A stretch of DNA of 64,000 nt from Erysipelotrichaceae bacterium (GTDB lineage: Bacteria; Bacillota_I; Bacilli_A; ML615J-28; CAG-313), in NCBI GenBank assembly GCA_015059015.1, contig SVBG01000004.1, forward strand, positions 1-64,000, read 5' to 3'. The translations under genes and the position numbers were made by a program. This document shows positions 24,501-32,702 of this stretch, in pieces. A model generated the notes under the pieces. It made no database searches, had not been told where the DNA came from, and was given only the letters and a program-made list of their open reading frames with translations. How positions within the stretch are numbered: the first letter of the stretch is position 1; each line of letters starts with the position of its first letter.

Positions 24501-25078
24501 TCAAATACTTCATAATCCATAACTTCAACTTTTTGAATTTCATGAGAAGTACGGAAACCATCAAAGAAATGTAAGAATGGAACACTAGTTTTAATTGCTG
24601 ATAAATGAGCAACACCACCTAAATCCATAACTTCTTGAACTGAAGAAGATGCAAGCATAGCAAAACCTGTTTGACGACAAGCCATAACGTCTTGATGATC
24701 GCCAAAGATAGATAAGCTTTGTGCAGCAAGAGCACGAGCAGATACATGCATTACACCTGGTAATAATTCACCAGCGATTTTATACATGTTAGGAACTTTT
24801 AATAATAAACCTTGAGAGGCAGTAAATGTTGTAGTTAATGCGCCAGCTTGAAGTGAACCGTGAACTGTACCAGCAGCACCAGCTTCTGATTGCATTTCAA
24901 CAACTTTGATTGGCATACCAAATAGGTTTTTCTTACCTTTTGATGACCATTCTTCTAAATACTCAGCCATTGGTGATGACGGAGTAATAGGGTAGATACC
25001 AGCTACTTCAGTAAATGCATAGGCACACCATGCAGCTGCTTGATTCCCATCCATAGATTGGAAAACTTTTTTAGACAT
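21536..25078 (-). CDS. nifJ: pyruvate:ferredoxin (flavodoxin) oxidoreductase
   Basis: A 1180-aa single-chain PFOR that oxidises pyruvate to acetyl-CoA and CO2 with reduction of ferredoxin; a hallmark of anaerobic metabolism. Domain order fits the family: N-terminal TPP-type domain (about 1-250, with AYAFTEVAGIYPITPSSPMA), transketolase-C-like domain (about 255-400), gamma domain (about 420-620), two-cluster ferredoxin domain (CIQCNQCAFACPH and CTGCEVCVNTCPG, about 685-760), and C-terminal TPP-binding domain (GACGGCGETPYVKL; GDGWAYDIGYGGLDHV). GGAGG precedes the ATG. It is monocistronic. Confidence 0.98.
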   Translation of the reverse strand: MSKKVFQSMDGNQAAAWCAYAFTEVAGIYPITPSSPMAEYLEEWSSKGKKNLFGMPIKVVEMQSEAGAAGTVHGSLQAGALTTTFTASQGLLLKVPNMYKIAGELLPGVMHVSARALAAQSLSIFGDHQDVMACRQTGFAMLASSSVQEVMDLGGVAHLSAIKTSVPFLHFFDGFRTSHEIQKVEVMDYEVFDQLLDRDAVEAFRKRALTFEHPVTRGTAQNDDVYFQTREAQNKFYNEVPAVVAEYMAEISKVTGREYAPFVYYGAEDATDVIIAMGSVCDTIKQAVDHLNAKGKKVGCVNVHLYRPFATEYLFKVLPETVKRIAVLDRTKEPGCLGEPLYLDVCAAYNGKKAPFIIGGRFGLSSRDTTPAQMIAVFAHLAKKGWNGFTVGINDDVTNLSIPVGKEVKLLDGTTELVFWGLGSDGTVGANKNTIKIIGDNTDQYAQAYFAYDSKKSGGVTRSHLRFGPKPINAPYLVSTADFVSCSLESYVGKYDMLASLKDGGTFLLNTVHSKKEIEDYLPNSFKKQLAEKHAKFYIIDAVNLAREIGLGGRTNTILQSAFFKLNEQIMPYETAQDLMKKYAFKAYSKKGQAIVDLNYKAIDAGGDALVEVKVKSAWKKLEPETVVVDQNRPEFVRNVCDPVNAVKGYDLPVSAFNGYEDGTLPSGTAAWEKRGIANFVPEWDPENCIQCNQCAFACPHAVVRPFLATEEEMANAPEGTVVLPAIGKGLEGLKYSIQISTLDCTGCEVCVNTCPGKKGVKALKMVPIQTATESGQADKAKYFFENVSYKDSLVDKMANPKNSQFAQPLFEFSGACGGCGETPYVKLISQLFGDHMVVANATGCSSIYGGSFPASPYTTNDKGQGPAWANSLFEDNAEFGFGMLAGGNALRDQIATLMEAALEEGHGSEEVKELFKTWLANKDDYQVTREVADKLVPLLEACGCETAKRILSLKDHLVKRSQWVFGGDGWAYDIGYGGLDHVIANQEDINILVLDTEVYSNTGGQSSKSSPTASIAKFTASGKNGKKKDLAAIAMSYGHVYVAYVSHGASQAQLLKAMREAESYKGPSIVIAYSPCINHGLRKGMGKSQVEAKLAVECGYWTLLRFDPRRAEEGLNPLQIDSKEPNWDLYDEYLMGETRYAQLKNINPAKAEELLAINKAEAKRRYAMYQKYLAMDYSK

Positions 25079-25111
25079 AAATAATTCCTCCTATTTATTT
25101 CATACGAACTT

Positions 25112-25140
25112 ATTATATCATATTTTGTCTTTTTTGAAAA
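25112..25140 (-). promoter_or_regulatory. nifJ promoter
   Basis: TATAAT (25117-25112), a 17-nt spacer and a weak -35 TTTTCA (25140-25135). The G-A-TATAAT context resembles the riboswitch promoter. Confidence 0.55.
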
Positions 25141-25195
25141 GAGAAAATACCTATAATTTAAAATACATTAATTTTTCACACAAAATAGCGTTTTA

Positions 25196-25230
25196 AAAAA
25201 GAATAAAGCACCAATTAATAGTGCTTTATT
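25196..25230 (-). terminator. terminator of the 375-aa membrane protein gene
   Basis: A 10-bp perfect stem (AATAAAGCAC / GTGCTTTATT, 25202-25211 with 25221-25230), then CTTTTTT on the minus strand. Confidence 0.8.
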
Positions 25231-25235
25231 TTTAT

Positions 25236-26363
25236 TTAATCTTCTTTCTTTTTACCCCATCTACAAAAACGTCCTAGAAAACTTACCGCAACACCGCAAA
25301 GAAACGCAAGCAAACTAACAACTACCGCAAAACTAAAGTTACCATATTTAAGTAAATTCAAAAGTCTTGAGTATTCCGTAAAGTGATAACTTAAGTAATA
25401 ATCAGTTGATATAAACGAACTTAATATTAATAATCCAAATGTAATAGCACCATTAACAATACTGTTTATAAATGCATGTGGATATTTAACCCCTCTTGCT
25501 CCTTGTAATCCTTTAAACATTAACCCTATTAAACCTATTATTATTACAATAAAAACTATTGATAAACACAAAAGCGGAATTGGATTATAAAAATTAACAT
25601 CATTTTTCACACCCTTAAACCTATCAATAAAACCAAGACTAGAGTATGTTTCTGACTGCCAAATGGCTTTATCAATTGTCCATGCATTTTTCCAAGCATT
25701 AAAAATATGTCTTAAATATATCCCTTTCTCTCTAAAATCAGTAGAAGTAAGTTCTATTAATTCATAATCATAACCAAAATATGCAAGTAAAAATTCATCT
25801 GCCACCCAGTTAATAGCATTATGGATTAAATATTCATCAACTTCTTCATTAGTTTTTAAGCCAGTTGAAAACTTAACCCTATCATAAATATCAGATTTAT
25901 ATGTAGATAACTCACCATAAATTTCTATTAATCTTTCGCTTTCAAATTCATTAGCACCTAGTAAATCAATTAGCGTTTTCTCAACAATAGCCATTTCTTC
26001 TTCTGTTGATTGAGGAGTTAATGGCCCTGTAGTTCCAAGTTGCACCTCATAAATTTTATTTAAAACCTCATATTTATTTGCTTCATAAAATTTATCAGTA
26101 TCTTCCTCAATTATTGCAAGAGCAAACTCATTAAGTTTTTTAAAATTTTTCTTATATTCTTCTTTTGATTCTTTACTTAATTCATTAAAATTAGCTCTGT
26201 TACGATAATTTGCAAGTGTTGGATCAATTATTTGCGCAATCATTTCCGTATTATTTTTACTAATTTTCTCATCATTAAATTTATAAATTGGAGTGAATAA
26301 TATCATAATTAAAGCAATAGTGCTAACAACAAACATCATTGTATATAAAAATTTCTTAATCAT
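25236..26363 (-). CDS. membrane protein of unknown function
   Basis: A 375-aa protein. One N-terminal transmembrane segment (about 7-28) is followed by a large extracytoplasmic, charged and mainly helical region (about 30-255). Three transmembrane segments close it (about 262-287, 300-320, 340-362), and the tail is positively charged (RWGKKKED). No enzyme motif or known domain is visible. It has its own promoter and terminator and is divergent from the radical SAM gene. Confidence 0.7.
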   Translation of the reverse strand: MIKKFLYTMMFVVSTIALIMILFTPIYKFNDEKISKNNTEMIAQIIDPTLANYRNRANFNELSKESKEEYKKNFKKLNEFALAIIEEDTDKFYEANKYEVLNKIYEVQLGTTGPLTPQSTEEEMAIVEKTLIDLLGANEFESERLIEIYGELSTYKSDIYDRVKFSTGLKTNEEVDEYLIHNAINWVADEFLLAYFGYDYELIELTSTDFREKGIYLRHIFNAWKNAWTIDKAIWQSETYSSLGFIDRFKGVKNDVNFYNPIPLLCLSIVFIVIIIGLIGLMFKGLQGARGVKYPHAFINSIVNGAITFGLLILSSFISTDYYLSYHFTEYSRLLNLLKYGNFSFAVVVSLLAFLCGVAVSFLGRFCRWGKKKED

Positions 26364-26391
26364 TTTTAAAACCTCCGTTTTTTATAAATGT

Positions 26392-26420
26392 ATTATACAC
26401 TTTTTTATTACTTATTTCAA
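26392..26420 (-). promoter_or_regulatory. promoter of the 375-aa membrane protein gene
   Basis: TTGAAA (26420-26415), 17-nt spacer, TATAAT (26397-26392). CGGAGG lies before the start codon. Confidence 0.75.
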
Positions 26421-26479
26421 CATTTTATCATCATTTTTAAAAAAAATATGTTATACTATTTTCAAAGTGAGGTAATAAC

Positions 26480-28111
26480 ATGAAAGTATTATTAATCGGT
26501 ATTAATTCTAAATACATTCATCCAAGTGTTTCTCTATATCAACTCAAAGCCAATACAACATATCTATGTGATTTAATAGAACTAACAATTAAAGATTCTA
26601 TTGAGACTATATTACATAAACTTAATAATTTAGATTTATCAAACTATAATGTTTTTGCTTGTTCTGCATACCTTTGGAATATTGATAAATATTTAGAATT
26701 AATTCCACTATTAAAACAATATAATCAAGATGCCAAAATTATATTTGGAGGTCCTGAAGTCGCTTACGACGCAGAATATTTCCTTACAAATTTTTCCTAT
26801 ATAGATTATATTTTAGAAGGTGAAGGCGAAGAATCTTTTCATGAACTTTTAGAATATCTTGATAATAAAAAACACATCAACAATGTATCAAATCTTCATT
26901 ATATTAAAGAAAATACACATTATTTCACATATCCTAAACAACCAGATTTAAATAAAATAACTCTCGCAACGCTTGATATTAAAGACTATCAAAATAGAAT
27001 AATTTACTTAGAATCTAGCCGTGGTTGTCCGTACCATTGTAGCTATTGTACAGCTTCTTTAGATAATAAAGTAAGGTATTTTCCCCTTGAAAAAGTCCTA
27101 AATATTCTTTATACTCTAATGATAAATAAAACAAAAGTAGTTAAATTTTTAGATAGAACTTTTAACGCAAACTATGAATATATGATGCAAATTCTAGACT
27201 TTATTGATATGCATAATATTTGTACAACATTTCAGTTTGAGGTGGTTGGAGAACTCGTAAAAAAAGAAACAATTAATAGGATTGCTAATTTAAAGTTTAA
27301 ATATTTACGATTTGAAATCGGTATCCAATCAACAAACAACCAAGTAAATGAAGCAGTTTGTAGACACCAAAACATGGATAAATTAAAAGAAAATATTTAT
27401 CTATTAAACAAAACTAATAAAGTAGATTTACATATTGATCTTATCGCAGGTCTTCCTTATGAAACAAAAGAATCATTTATAAATTCCTTTAATGAAGCAT
27501 TTCTTTTAAGAGGGAAAGAACTTCAACTTGGATTTCTTAAATTTTTAAGAGGAACTAAAATGTTAGAAATGATTGACAAACACGAATATCAATATTCAAA
27601 AAAAGCACCATATGAAATTATTTCTAATAAATATATGTCAAAAAAAGATTTAAAAGAAATTGAGTTTGTTGAAAAATCACTTAATAGATATTATAATAGT
27701 GGTATCCTACCAAAATTATTTAATTACTTACTAGATAATAATTTGATTAATTCTTATTATGATTTTTTTAAAGGTCTATATAAAGATCTTGAACACTATC
27801 AAAAAGATGAATTATTTAAAATATTAGATGATCATTTAAAACTATTATTCCCAGATAACTATGATTATTTACATCATCTTTTATTAATTGATTATTTAGA
27901 AAATTTCAAAGTTAAACCTAAAATTTGGTGGGAATATAAAAAATTAGAAAATAGAGAAGAAATATTTAAACAAGTAATTAATAAATATCCTTCATTATCG
28001 TTAGAAATTTTGTATCGTTATAGCGTAGTCTTAATTTACAAGGATTCTGTATTCCTTATTATATATAAAGATTTTACTAATACATCTTACACAATTAAAT
28101 ACATAAAATAA
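26480..28111 (+). CDS. B12-binding-domain radical SAM protein (DUF4080-type)
   Basis: A 543-aa protein. The N-terminal cobalamin-binding-like Rossmann domain (about 1-150: VLLIGINSKYIHPSVSLYQL, IIFGGPEV, EGEGEESF) is followed by a radical SAM core with the 4Fe-4S motif CPYHCSYC (about 183-190) and GIQSTN. The C-terminal helical region (about 370-543) resembles DUF4080. Cobalamin radical SAM enzymes of this architecture often do methyl transfer or ring rearrangements; the substrate is unknown here. GAGGT precedes the ATG, and the gene ends in a bidirectional terminator. Confidence 0.88.
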   Translation: MKVLLIGINSKYIHPSVSLYQLKANTTYLCDLIELTIKDSIETILHKLNNLDLSNYNVFACSAYLWNIDKYLELIPLLKQYNQDAKIIFGGPEVAYDAEYFLTNFSYIDYILEGEGEESFHELLEYLDNKKHINNVSNLHYIKENTHYFTYPKQPDLNKITLATLDIKDYQNRIIYLESSRGCPYHCSYCTASLDNKVRYFPLEKVLNILYTLMINKTKVVKFLDRTFNANYEYMMQILDFIDMHNICTTFQFEVVGELVKKETINRIANLKFKYLRFEIGIQSTNNQVNEAVCRHQNMDKLKENIYLLNKTNKVDLHIDLIAGLPYETKESFINSFNEAFLLRGKELQLGFLKFLRGTKMLEMIDKHEYQYSKKAPYEIISNKYMSKKDLKEIEFVEKSLNRYYNSGILPKLFNYLLDNNLINSYYDFFKGLYKDLEHYQKDELFKILDDHLKLLFPDNYDYLHHLLLIDYLENFKVKPKIWWEYKKLENREEIFKQVINKYPSLSLEILYRYSVVLIYKDSVFLIIYKDFTNTSYTIKYIK

Positions 28112-28136
28112 AAGGCTAGTTTTTATACTAGCCTTT
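28111..28136. terminator. shared bidirectional terminator
   Basis: Stem AAAGGCTAG/CTAGCCTTT (28111-28119 with 28128-28136) lies between two convergent genes, with T-rich exits on both strands. Confidence 0.85.
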
Positions 28137-28465
28137 TAAATTGGTAAATACATTAAAAATCCAAAACTTAAAGATATAACATTTAATATCAAACTCAATA
28201 TAAATGACTCTTTAAATTTTTTTATAATAATATTATACATTAACACTTCAGCAAATAAAACTACTATCTCTAGAATCACGACACCAATAATATATATCCA
28301 AAGATTTGACTGTAAACAATTACTCACAATTATATTTAAACTTAAATTAGTAATTATATTAATAATTATAGAATATAAAACAAAAATAAATTTTCTTTTT
28401 AATAAAAAAATGACAATGCCTTCAATAATTATCGTTAACATAAGTGCTTTAATTATTTCCCACAT
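28136..28465 (-). CDS. small integral membrane protein
   Basis: A 109-aa very hydrophobic protein with four predicted membrane segments (about 5-22, 25-48, 55-75, 85-106). No family is recognised. It overlaps the MFS gene by 13 nt and closes a three-gene lipoprotein-MFS-membrane operon, so it may be an accessory subunit or partner of the transporter. Confidence 0.65.
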   Translation of the reverse strand: MWEIIKALMLTIIIEGIVIFLLKRKFIFVLYSIIINIITNLSLNIIVSNCLQSNLWIYIIGVVILEIVVLFAEVLMYNIIIKKFKESFILSLILNVISLSFGFLMYLPI

Positions 28466-29490
28466 TTGTTCACCCTCATTACATAATAAATACCATAAAT
28501 TGATAGAAGCATTGCTATAACAACAAAAATTGAATAACTTATTATTTCATATTCATATATCAACCCTAAAGCAACACCTGGGAATAAAGCTGCAGCAAGT
28601 AATCCAAAATTTAATCCTTCATGTTTTGGATTAATCTTATTCAATTCAAATAACGTTATTGGCATACTTATATTTATTAGAATAGTACCCAGTAACATTA
28701 ATATAAAAATATTATCTAAAAATATTAATATTATCCCACATAAAATTAAGCTAATAAAGATTACTTTCATACTTCCAAAAAAATCTTTTAATACCCCGCC
28801 AATAAACTTACCAAATGCACTAGAAATTCCTAATAGCACAATAAAAGTTATATTCATTTCAAAATCATAGTGAATTATTTTACCAACGAATGATCTAATA
28901 AATACTACTAGGACTAAGAATATTACTGCAAATATTTTTTTAGATACTTTAATTTTATCAACTGGTAATTCTATTTGTATTATCTTTTCTTCCTTATATA
29001 ATAGGCATACAAGAATAATTAAAACACTATAAAGAATTATAGGGACAATAAATAGAAAAGTACAATTAGAAAAATTAGATCCAAGCATTAACCCTACTGC
29101 ACCTAAAGAAACAAACAAACCTAAATGCCACGCCTTATTAGTTGAAAAATTAGTACATATTTTCCCTCCTACAACATGGAATAACTGGTTAGCAAGTCCT
29201 AAGAAAACACACGATAAAATTAAATTATTGAATGTAGCACCTAATATAATAAATAAAATAGAAGTAATTAACATTATTTTTTCTTTACGAAACTTATCAA
29301 CTATTGTTCCAGCAACTGGTTGTAACAAGAAAGCAATACCATTATATAAAATAAAAATTAATGTATGGTCTAGAATATACATATTACTTAACACCTGCAT
29401 TACTTTAAACACACAAACTAAATCACATAGTAAATGCAAAATTGATAATATGTAAATTATGCTTCTATTTTTCCTATTAATTTCACTCAT
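28453..29490 (-). CDS. MFS-type transporter, short
   Basis: A 345-aa polytopic protein with about ten hydrophobic segments. The MFS-like cytoplasmic loop GTIVDKFRKEKIML stands after the first pair of helices and a second GGVLKDFFGSMKVIF in the C-terminal half. It is shorter than the 12-helix norm. The substrate is unknown. It sits between a lipoprotein gene (6-nt gap) and a small membrane protein gene (overlap), which implies a functional unit at the membrane. Confidence 0.75.
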   Translation of the reverse strand: MSEINRKNRSIIYILSILHLLCDLVCVFKVMQVLSNMYILDHTLIFILYNGIAFLLQPVAGTIVDKFRKEKIMLITSILFIILGATFNNLILSCVFLGLANQLFHVVGGKICTNFSTNKAWHLGLFVSLGAVGLMLGSNFSNCTFLFIVPIILYSVLIILVCLLYKEEKIIQIELPVDKIKVSKKIFAVIFLVLVVFIRSFVGKIIHYDFEMNITFIVLLGISSAFGKFIGGVLKDFFGSMKVIFISLILCGIILIFLDNIFILMLLGTILINISMPITLFELNKINPKHEGLNFGLLAAALFPGVALGLIYEYEIISYSIFVVIAMLLSIYGIYYVMRVNKCGK

Positions 29491-29496
29491 ATTTTT

Positions 29497-29964
29497 TTAT
29501 TCTGGTTGTACTTCAGGAATAATTATTTCATATTCTAAAGTTATATTAACCCTTATAAACGATATATTTCTATATCCATTTTTATTTTCAAAAACATCTT
29601 CATCAGTAACTGTATATCCGATTTCTATTTCTTCTTCTGTGCCGTTAGTTTTTGTAATAATAATAGATTCTATATTATATGAAGTTACTTCAATATCATA
29701 ATAACATTCATCTTCTTCAGAATAATATTTACCTGTCTTTAATATATTTTTCATTGCAGTATCAATTTGTGAAGGTCCAATGTAATAATTACCAGGTTGA
29801 CTTTGTCTTAACATATAACCTTCAAAACTAATAGAAGATTCATCAACTATTGAAACTTCAACTGAAAGTTTTGATCTAGTATCAGGTGCACATGCTCCAA
29901 AAGGTGATGGCATATCCAAAAAAAACAATCCTAAACAAACTAAAAACAATCTAAAATTTTTCAC
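29497..29964 (-). CDS. lipoprotein-like exported protein
   Basis: A 155-aa protein from a GTG start. The start is chosen because AAAGGAG lies about 8 nt upstream and the product then begins with a signal peptide (KNFRLFLVCLGLFFLDMPSPFGAC). Cys in FGAC could be a lipobox cysteine. The mature part is acidic and beta-rich with the recurring pattern VEVSIVDES, YDIEVTSY, VNITLEYEI. It starts the operon with the MFS gene and is possibly a substrate-binding or sensory partner. Confidence 0.65.
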   Translation of the reverse strand: MKNFRLFLVCLGLFFLDMPSPFGACAPDTRSKLSVEVSIVDESSISFEGYMLRQSQPGNYYIGPSQIDTAMKNILKTGKYYSEEDECYYDIEVTSYNIESIIITKTNGTEEEIEIGYTVTDEDVFENKNGYRNISFIRVNITLEYEIIIPEVQPE

Positions 29965-30054
29965 AATAAATTCTCCTTTTTCCTTTTTATTATAAAACAA
30001 TTATTCTATCTAAAATGTGACATTTTTATTATATCAAAAATTAAAAAAATTTAA

Positions 30055-30085
30055 ATAAAAAAGATTCACGACTTAGCATGAATCC
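30055..30085 (-). terminator. terminator of the tmk-rsmI operon
   Basis: Stem GATTCACG/CATGAATC (30063-30070 with 30077-30084, one G-U pair on the minus strand), followed by TTTTTT. Confidence 0.8.
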
Positions 30086-30942
30086 TATTTATTCTTTCCA
30101 AATATTTCTTGATATATAATACTCTTGGATACCTTTCTATCTTTTGCAACCATTTTTAATGCTTCTTTAAAGTGAATACCTTGTTCAATATAAAAGTTAT
30201 AGTGTTCTTTGATTGTTAAACTATTTAAATCATTTGTAACTTCATCTTCTTTTTTACCTTCAATTATAAGTACCATTTCACCCTTTAAATCATCAACAAC
30301 TTCTAAAACTTCACTTACAGTTCCACGTAATATTTCTTCATACTTTTTAGTAAGTTCTCTAGATAATGTAATATTACGATTACCAAAAATTTCTAAAATA
30401 TCCTCTAACGTTTCTTTTATACGATGAGGTGCTTCATAGATTATTAATGTTTCTTCTTTATCAACAAGATTAACTAACTCTTTTTTTCTTAACGATTGTT
30501 TACTATTTAAAAATCCATGAAAATAAAAACTCTTAGTTGGCAGCCCACTTGCACATAAGGCTGTTAAAGAAGCACTAACTCCAGGAATAACAACTACATC
30601 AATATCTTGTTCTACTGCATTATGACACGCTAAATACCCAGGATCACTTATTCCAGGAAGTCCCGCATCACTGACTACCGCAATATTTTTTCCATTTTTA
30701 ATTTGTTCAATTAAACCTTTTGTTAAATCATTTTCCGTCATTACATTATATGCTCTTAATGGTGTATGAATATCAAAGTGATTTAAAAGTTTTCCTGTGA
30801 TTCTAGTATCTTCACAATATATTAAATCTACTTGTTTCAACACTTCAATAGCACGAAAAGTCATATCATCAAAATTACCAATTGGAGTGCCAACTAAATA
30901 TAACTTTGCGACTTCATTATTTGATTTTTGTCTTTTAAGCAT
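30085..30942 (-). CDS. rsmI: 16S rRNA (cytidine-1402-2'-O)-methyltransferase RsmI
   Basis: A 285-aa SAM-dependent tetrapyrrole-methylase-fold enzyme that 2'-O-methylates C1402 of 16S rRNA. Motifs: LYLVGTPIGNFDDMTFRA, the CEDTRITGKLLNH segment, VSDAGLPGISDPG and the SAM-loop PGVSASLTAL. It overlaps trmN6 by 8 nt. The order tmk...holB-ricT-trmN6-rsmI matches the Bacillus subtilis tmk-yabC region with several genes dropped. Confidence 0.95.
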   Translation of the reverse strand: MLKRQKSNNEVAKLYLVGTPIGNFDDMTFRAIEVLKQVDLIYCEDTRITGKLLNHFDIHTPLRAYNVMTENDLTKGLIEQIKNGKNIAVVSDAGLPGISDPGYLACHNAVEQDIDVVVIPGVSASLTALCASGLPTKSFYFHGFLNSKQSLRKKELVNLVDKEETLIIYEAPHRIKETLEDILEIFGNRNITLSRELTKKYEEILRGTVSEVLEVVDDLKGEMVLIIEGKKEDEVTNDLNSLTIKEHYNFYIEQGIHFKEALKMVAKDRKVSKSIIYQEIFGKNK

Positions 30943-31696
30943 GATTATCCTCTTTATAATTAAAGATTTTTAAGATCTCTTTCGTATATTTGTTTTCTTC
31001 ATTGTAAACATATAGTGGTGGTAATATTTTTAAACCACCTTTTTTCTTTGATTTTTTACCTTCAATAAAAACTACTAATGCTTCTTCAGATGTAGTCTTT
31101 GGATAAACAAATAATAGTCTCTTAGGTTCAATTCCATTATTTCTAAATACTTCTAATATATCCATAAGACGTTCTACTCGATGTACCATTGCAAAAGTAC
31201 CACCATCTTTTAACAAAACATTAGCACTATGTACTACTTCATCAAGCGTCACTTTCACTTCATGACGAGCGATTTTTAAATATTCACTTTCTTTTACTAA
31301 AGAATCTTCTGAATATTTAAAATATGGTGGGTTAGATGTAACAACATCATATTGTGCAACGCCTAATGTTTTGTGAATTTCTTTCATATCGCCAAGATAT
31401 ATATTTATTTGATTATCTAGTTTATTAATTTCTACACTTCTTTTAGCTAAATCATAAGATTCTTCTTGAATCTCTACTCCATGAATAATTGCATTAGTTC
31501 TTAAAGACAAGAAGATGGGAACATAACCATTCCCACATCCTAAGTCAATTATTTTTTTAGTAGTTTTATTAATACCAACATAATATGCAAGTATTGTTGA
31601 ATCAAGTGAAAAATTAAACATATCAGGCCTTTGAATTATTTTAAGTCCTGGGTATCCTAATAAATCATTAACTACTTCATTATTTTTTATTATCAT
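30935..31696 (-). CDS. trmN6: tRNA1(Val) (adenine-N6)-methyltransferase family protein (YabB)
   Basis: A 253-aa class I SAM methyltransferase. SAM motif I is IDLGCGNGYVPIF, and the N6-adenine catalytic motif is NPPYF. It matches YabB/TrmN6, which modifies a base of tRNA(Val). The start is placed at the ATG giving MIIKNNEVVNDLLGYPG; the longer frame upstream only reads the ricT repeat tail. It overlaps the ricT end by 17 nt and rsmI by 8 nt. Confidence 0.88.
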   Translation of the reverse strand: MIIKNNEVVNDLLGYPGLKIIQRPDMFNFSLDSTILAYYVGINKTTKKIIDLGCGNGYVPIFLSLRTNAIIHGVEIQEESYDLAKRSVEINKLDNQINIYLGDMKEIHKTLGVAQYDVVTSNPPYFKYSEDSLVKESEYLKIARHEVKVTLDEVVHSANVLLKDGGTFAMVHRVERLMDILEVFRNNGIEPKRLLFVYPKTTSEEALVVFIEGKKSKKKGGLKILPPLYVYNEENKYTKEILKIFNYKEDNHA

Positions 31697-32693
31697 TTTT
31701 CTTATTCTTTTTCTTCTTGTTATTATTATTATTATTATTTTTAACAAATGGTTTATAAATCTTTTTCTTTGATTTATCTTCTTTTGTTTCCACTACATTT
31801 TCTGTTGCTTCTTCAATAGTTTCAACTTCTTCAATTATATCTTCATTTGAAACAACCAATTCAGCGTCTTGTTCATTTGGATCATGTGGTACAACTAAAG
31901 AAACTTCTTTAGCTTCATACTTAACAGGTGCTCCATCTGGATTTTCTTGTACAGAAACAATCTTTTTAATATAATCAACACTAATAACTTTGCAACATTT
32001 GCAATTAGGTGTTTTTACAAGTTGACCTACATTTGGAACTTCTTTTTTAAGTTCTAAATACATTTCATGTTCATATCCGATACAACACATAAGTTTTCCA
32101 CAAACACCACTTATTTTATTTGTATTTAAACTCATACCTTGTTCTTTAGCCATTTTCATTGTGACAAAATCAAAGTTATTTAAACATGTTTTACAACATA
32201 TCACTCTTCCACAACTACCAATTCCACCAACAACTCTTGCAGCTTCACGGGGTCCTATTTGACGAAGTTCTACTCTTGTTTTAAAATGTGGTGTAAGTAA
32301 TTTTAATAAATCTCTAAAATCTACTCTTTCATCAGCAGAATAATAGAAGATAATTTTTGAACCATCTATTGTATATTCACAATATAATGGTTTCATTGGA
32401 AGATTTAATTCTCCAACATATTTTTTGAATATCTTAAAACTTTCTGGTGCCTGTTCTTCATGTTTCTTAGAAAGTACTAAATCATGATCATTAGCTTTTC
32501 TAACAACTGGTTTTAACTCATGAGATAGTTCATCATCTTCTACCATACGGTTTGCGATAATTACTTTTCCAAGTTCTAAACCACGAACTGTTTCAACAAT
32601 TGCATATTCACCTACTTGAAATTTATATTCAAGTGGTGAAAAATAATATACACGACTGGCATTTTTAAACTGAATGCCGACAATTTCTATCAT
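31680..32693 (-). CDS. ricT: PSP1-domain protein RicT (YaaT), Y-complex subunit
   Basis: A 337-aa PSP1-superfamily protein. Conserved cysteines that bind the 4Fe-4S clusters in the RicAFT (Y) complex are all visible: SCGRVICCKTCL, SGVCGKLMCCIGYEHE and NCKCCKV. In Bacillus the complex stimulates RNase Y mRNA maturation and Spo0A phosphorylation. The last 30 residues are a low-complexity Asn/Lys tail encoded by an AAT-type microsatellite. It sits between holB and trmN6. Confidence 0.93.
   Translation of the reverse strand: MIEIVGIQFKNASRVYYFSPLEYKFQVGEYAIVETVRGLELGKVIIANRMVEDDELSHELKPVVRKANDHDLVLSKKHEEQAPESFKIFKKYVGELNLPMKPLYCEYTIDGSKIIFYYSADERVDFRDLLKLLTPHFKTRVELRQIGPREAARVVGGIGSCGRVICCKTCLNNFDFVTMKMAKEQGMSLNTNKISGVCGKLMCCIGYEHEMYLELKKEVPNVGQLVKTPNCKCCKVISVDYIKKIVSVQENPDGAPVKYEAKEVSLVVPHDPNEQDAELVVSNEDIIEEVETIEEATENVVETKEDKSKKKIYKPFVKNNNNNNNKKKKNKKNDNKK
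31724..31741. repeat. trinucleotide microsatellite in ricT
   Basis: About six perfect units of TAT/ATA-phased triplets encode a run of seven asparagines near the C-terminus of RicT. Slippage changes tail length in multiples of one residue and so does not alter the frame. Confidence 0.7.
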
Positions 32694-32702
32694 TGTATCC
32701 TC

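Noticed and set aside
31697-31747. Upstream start for trmN6
   Set aside because: The extension reads only the out-of-frame microsatellite tail of ricT as Ile/Arg/Lys and is absent from the family.
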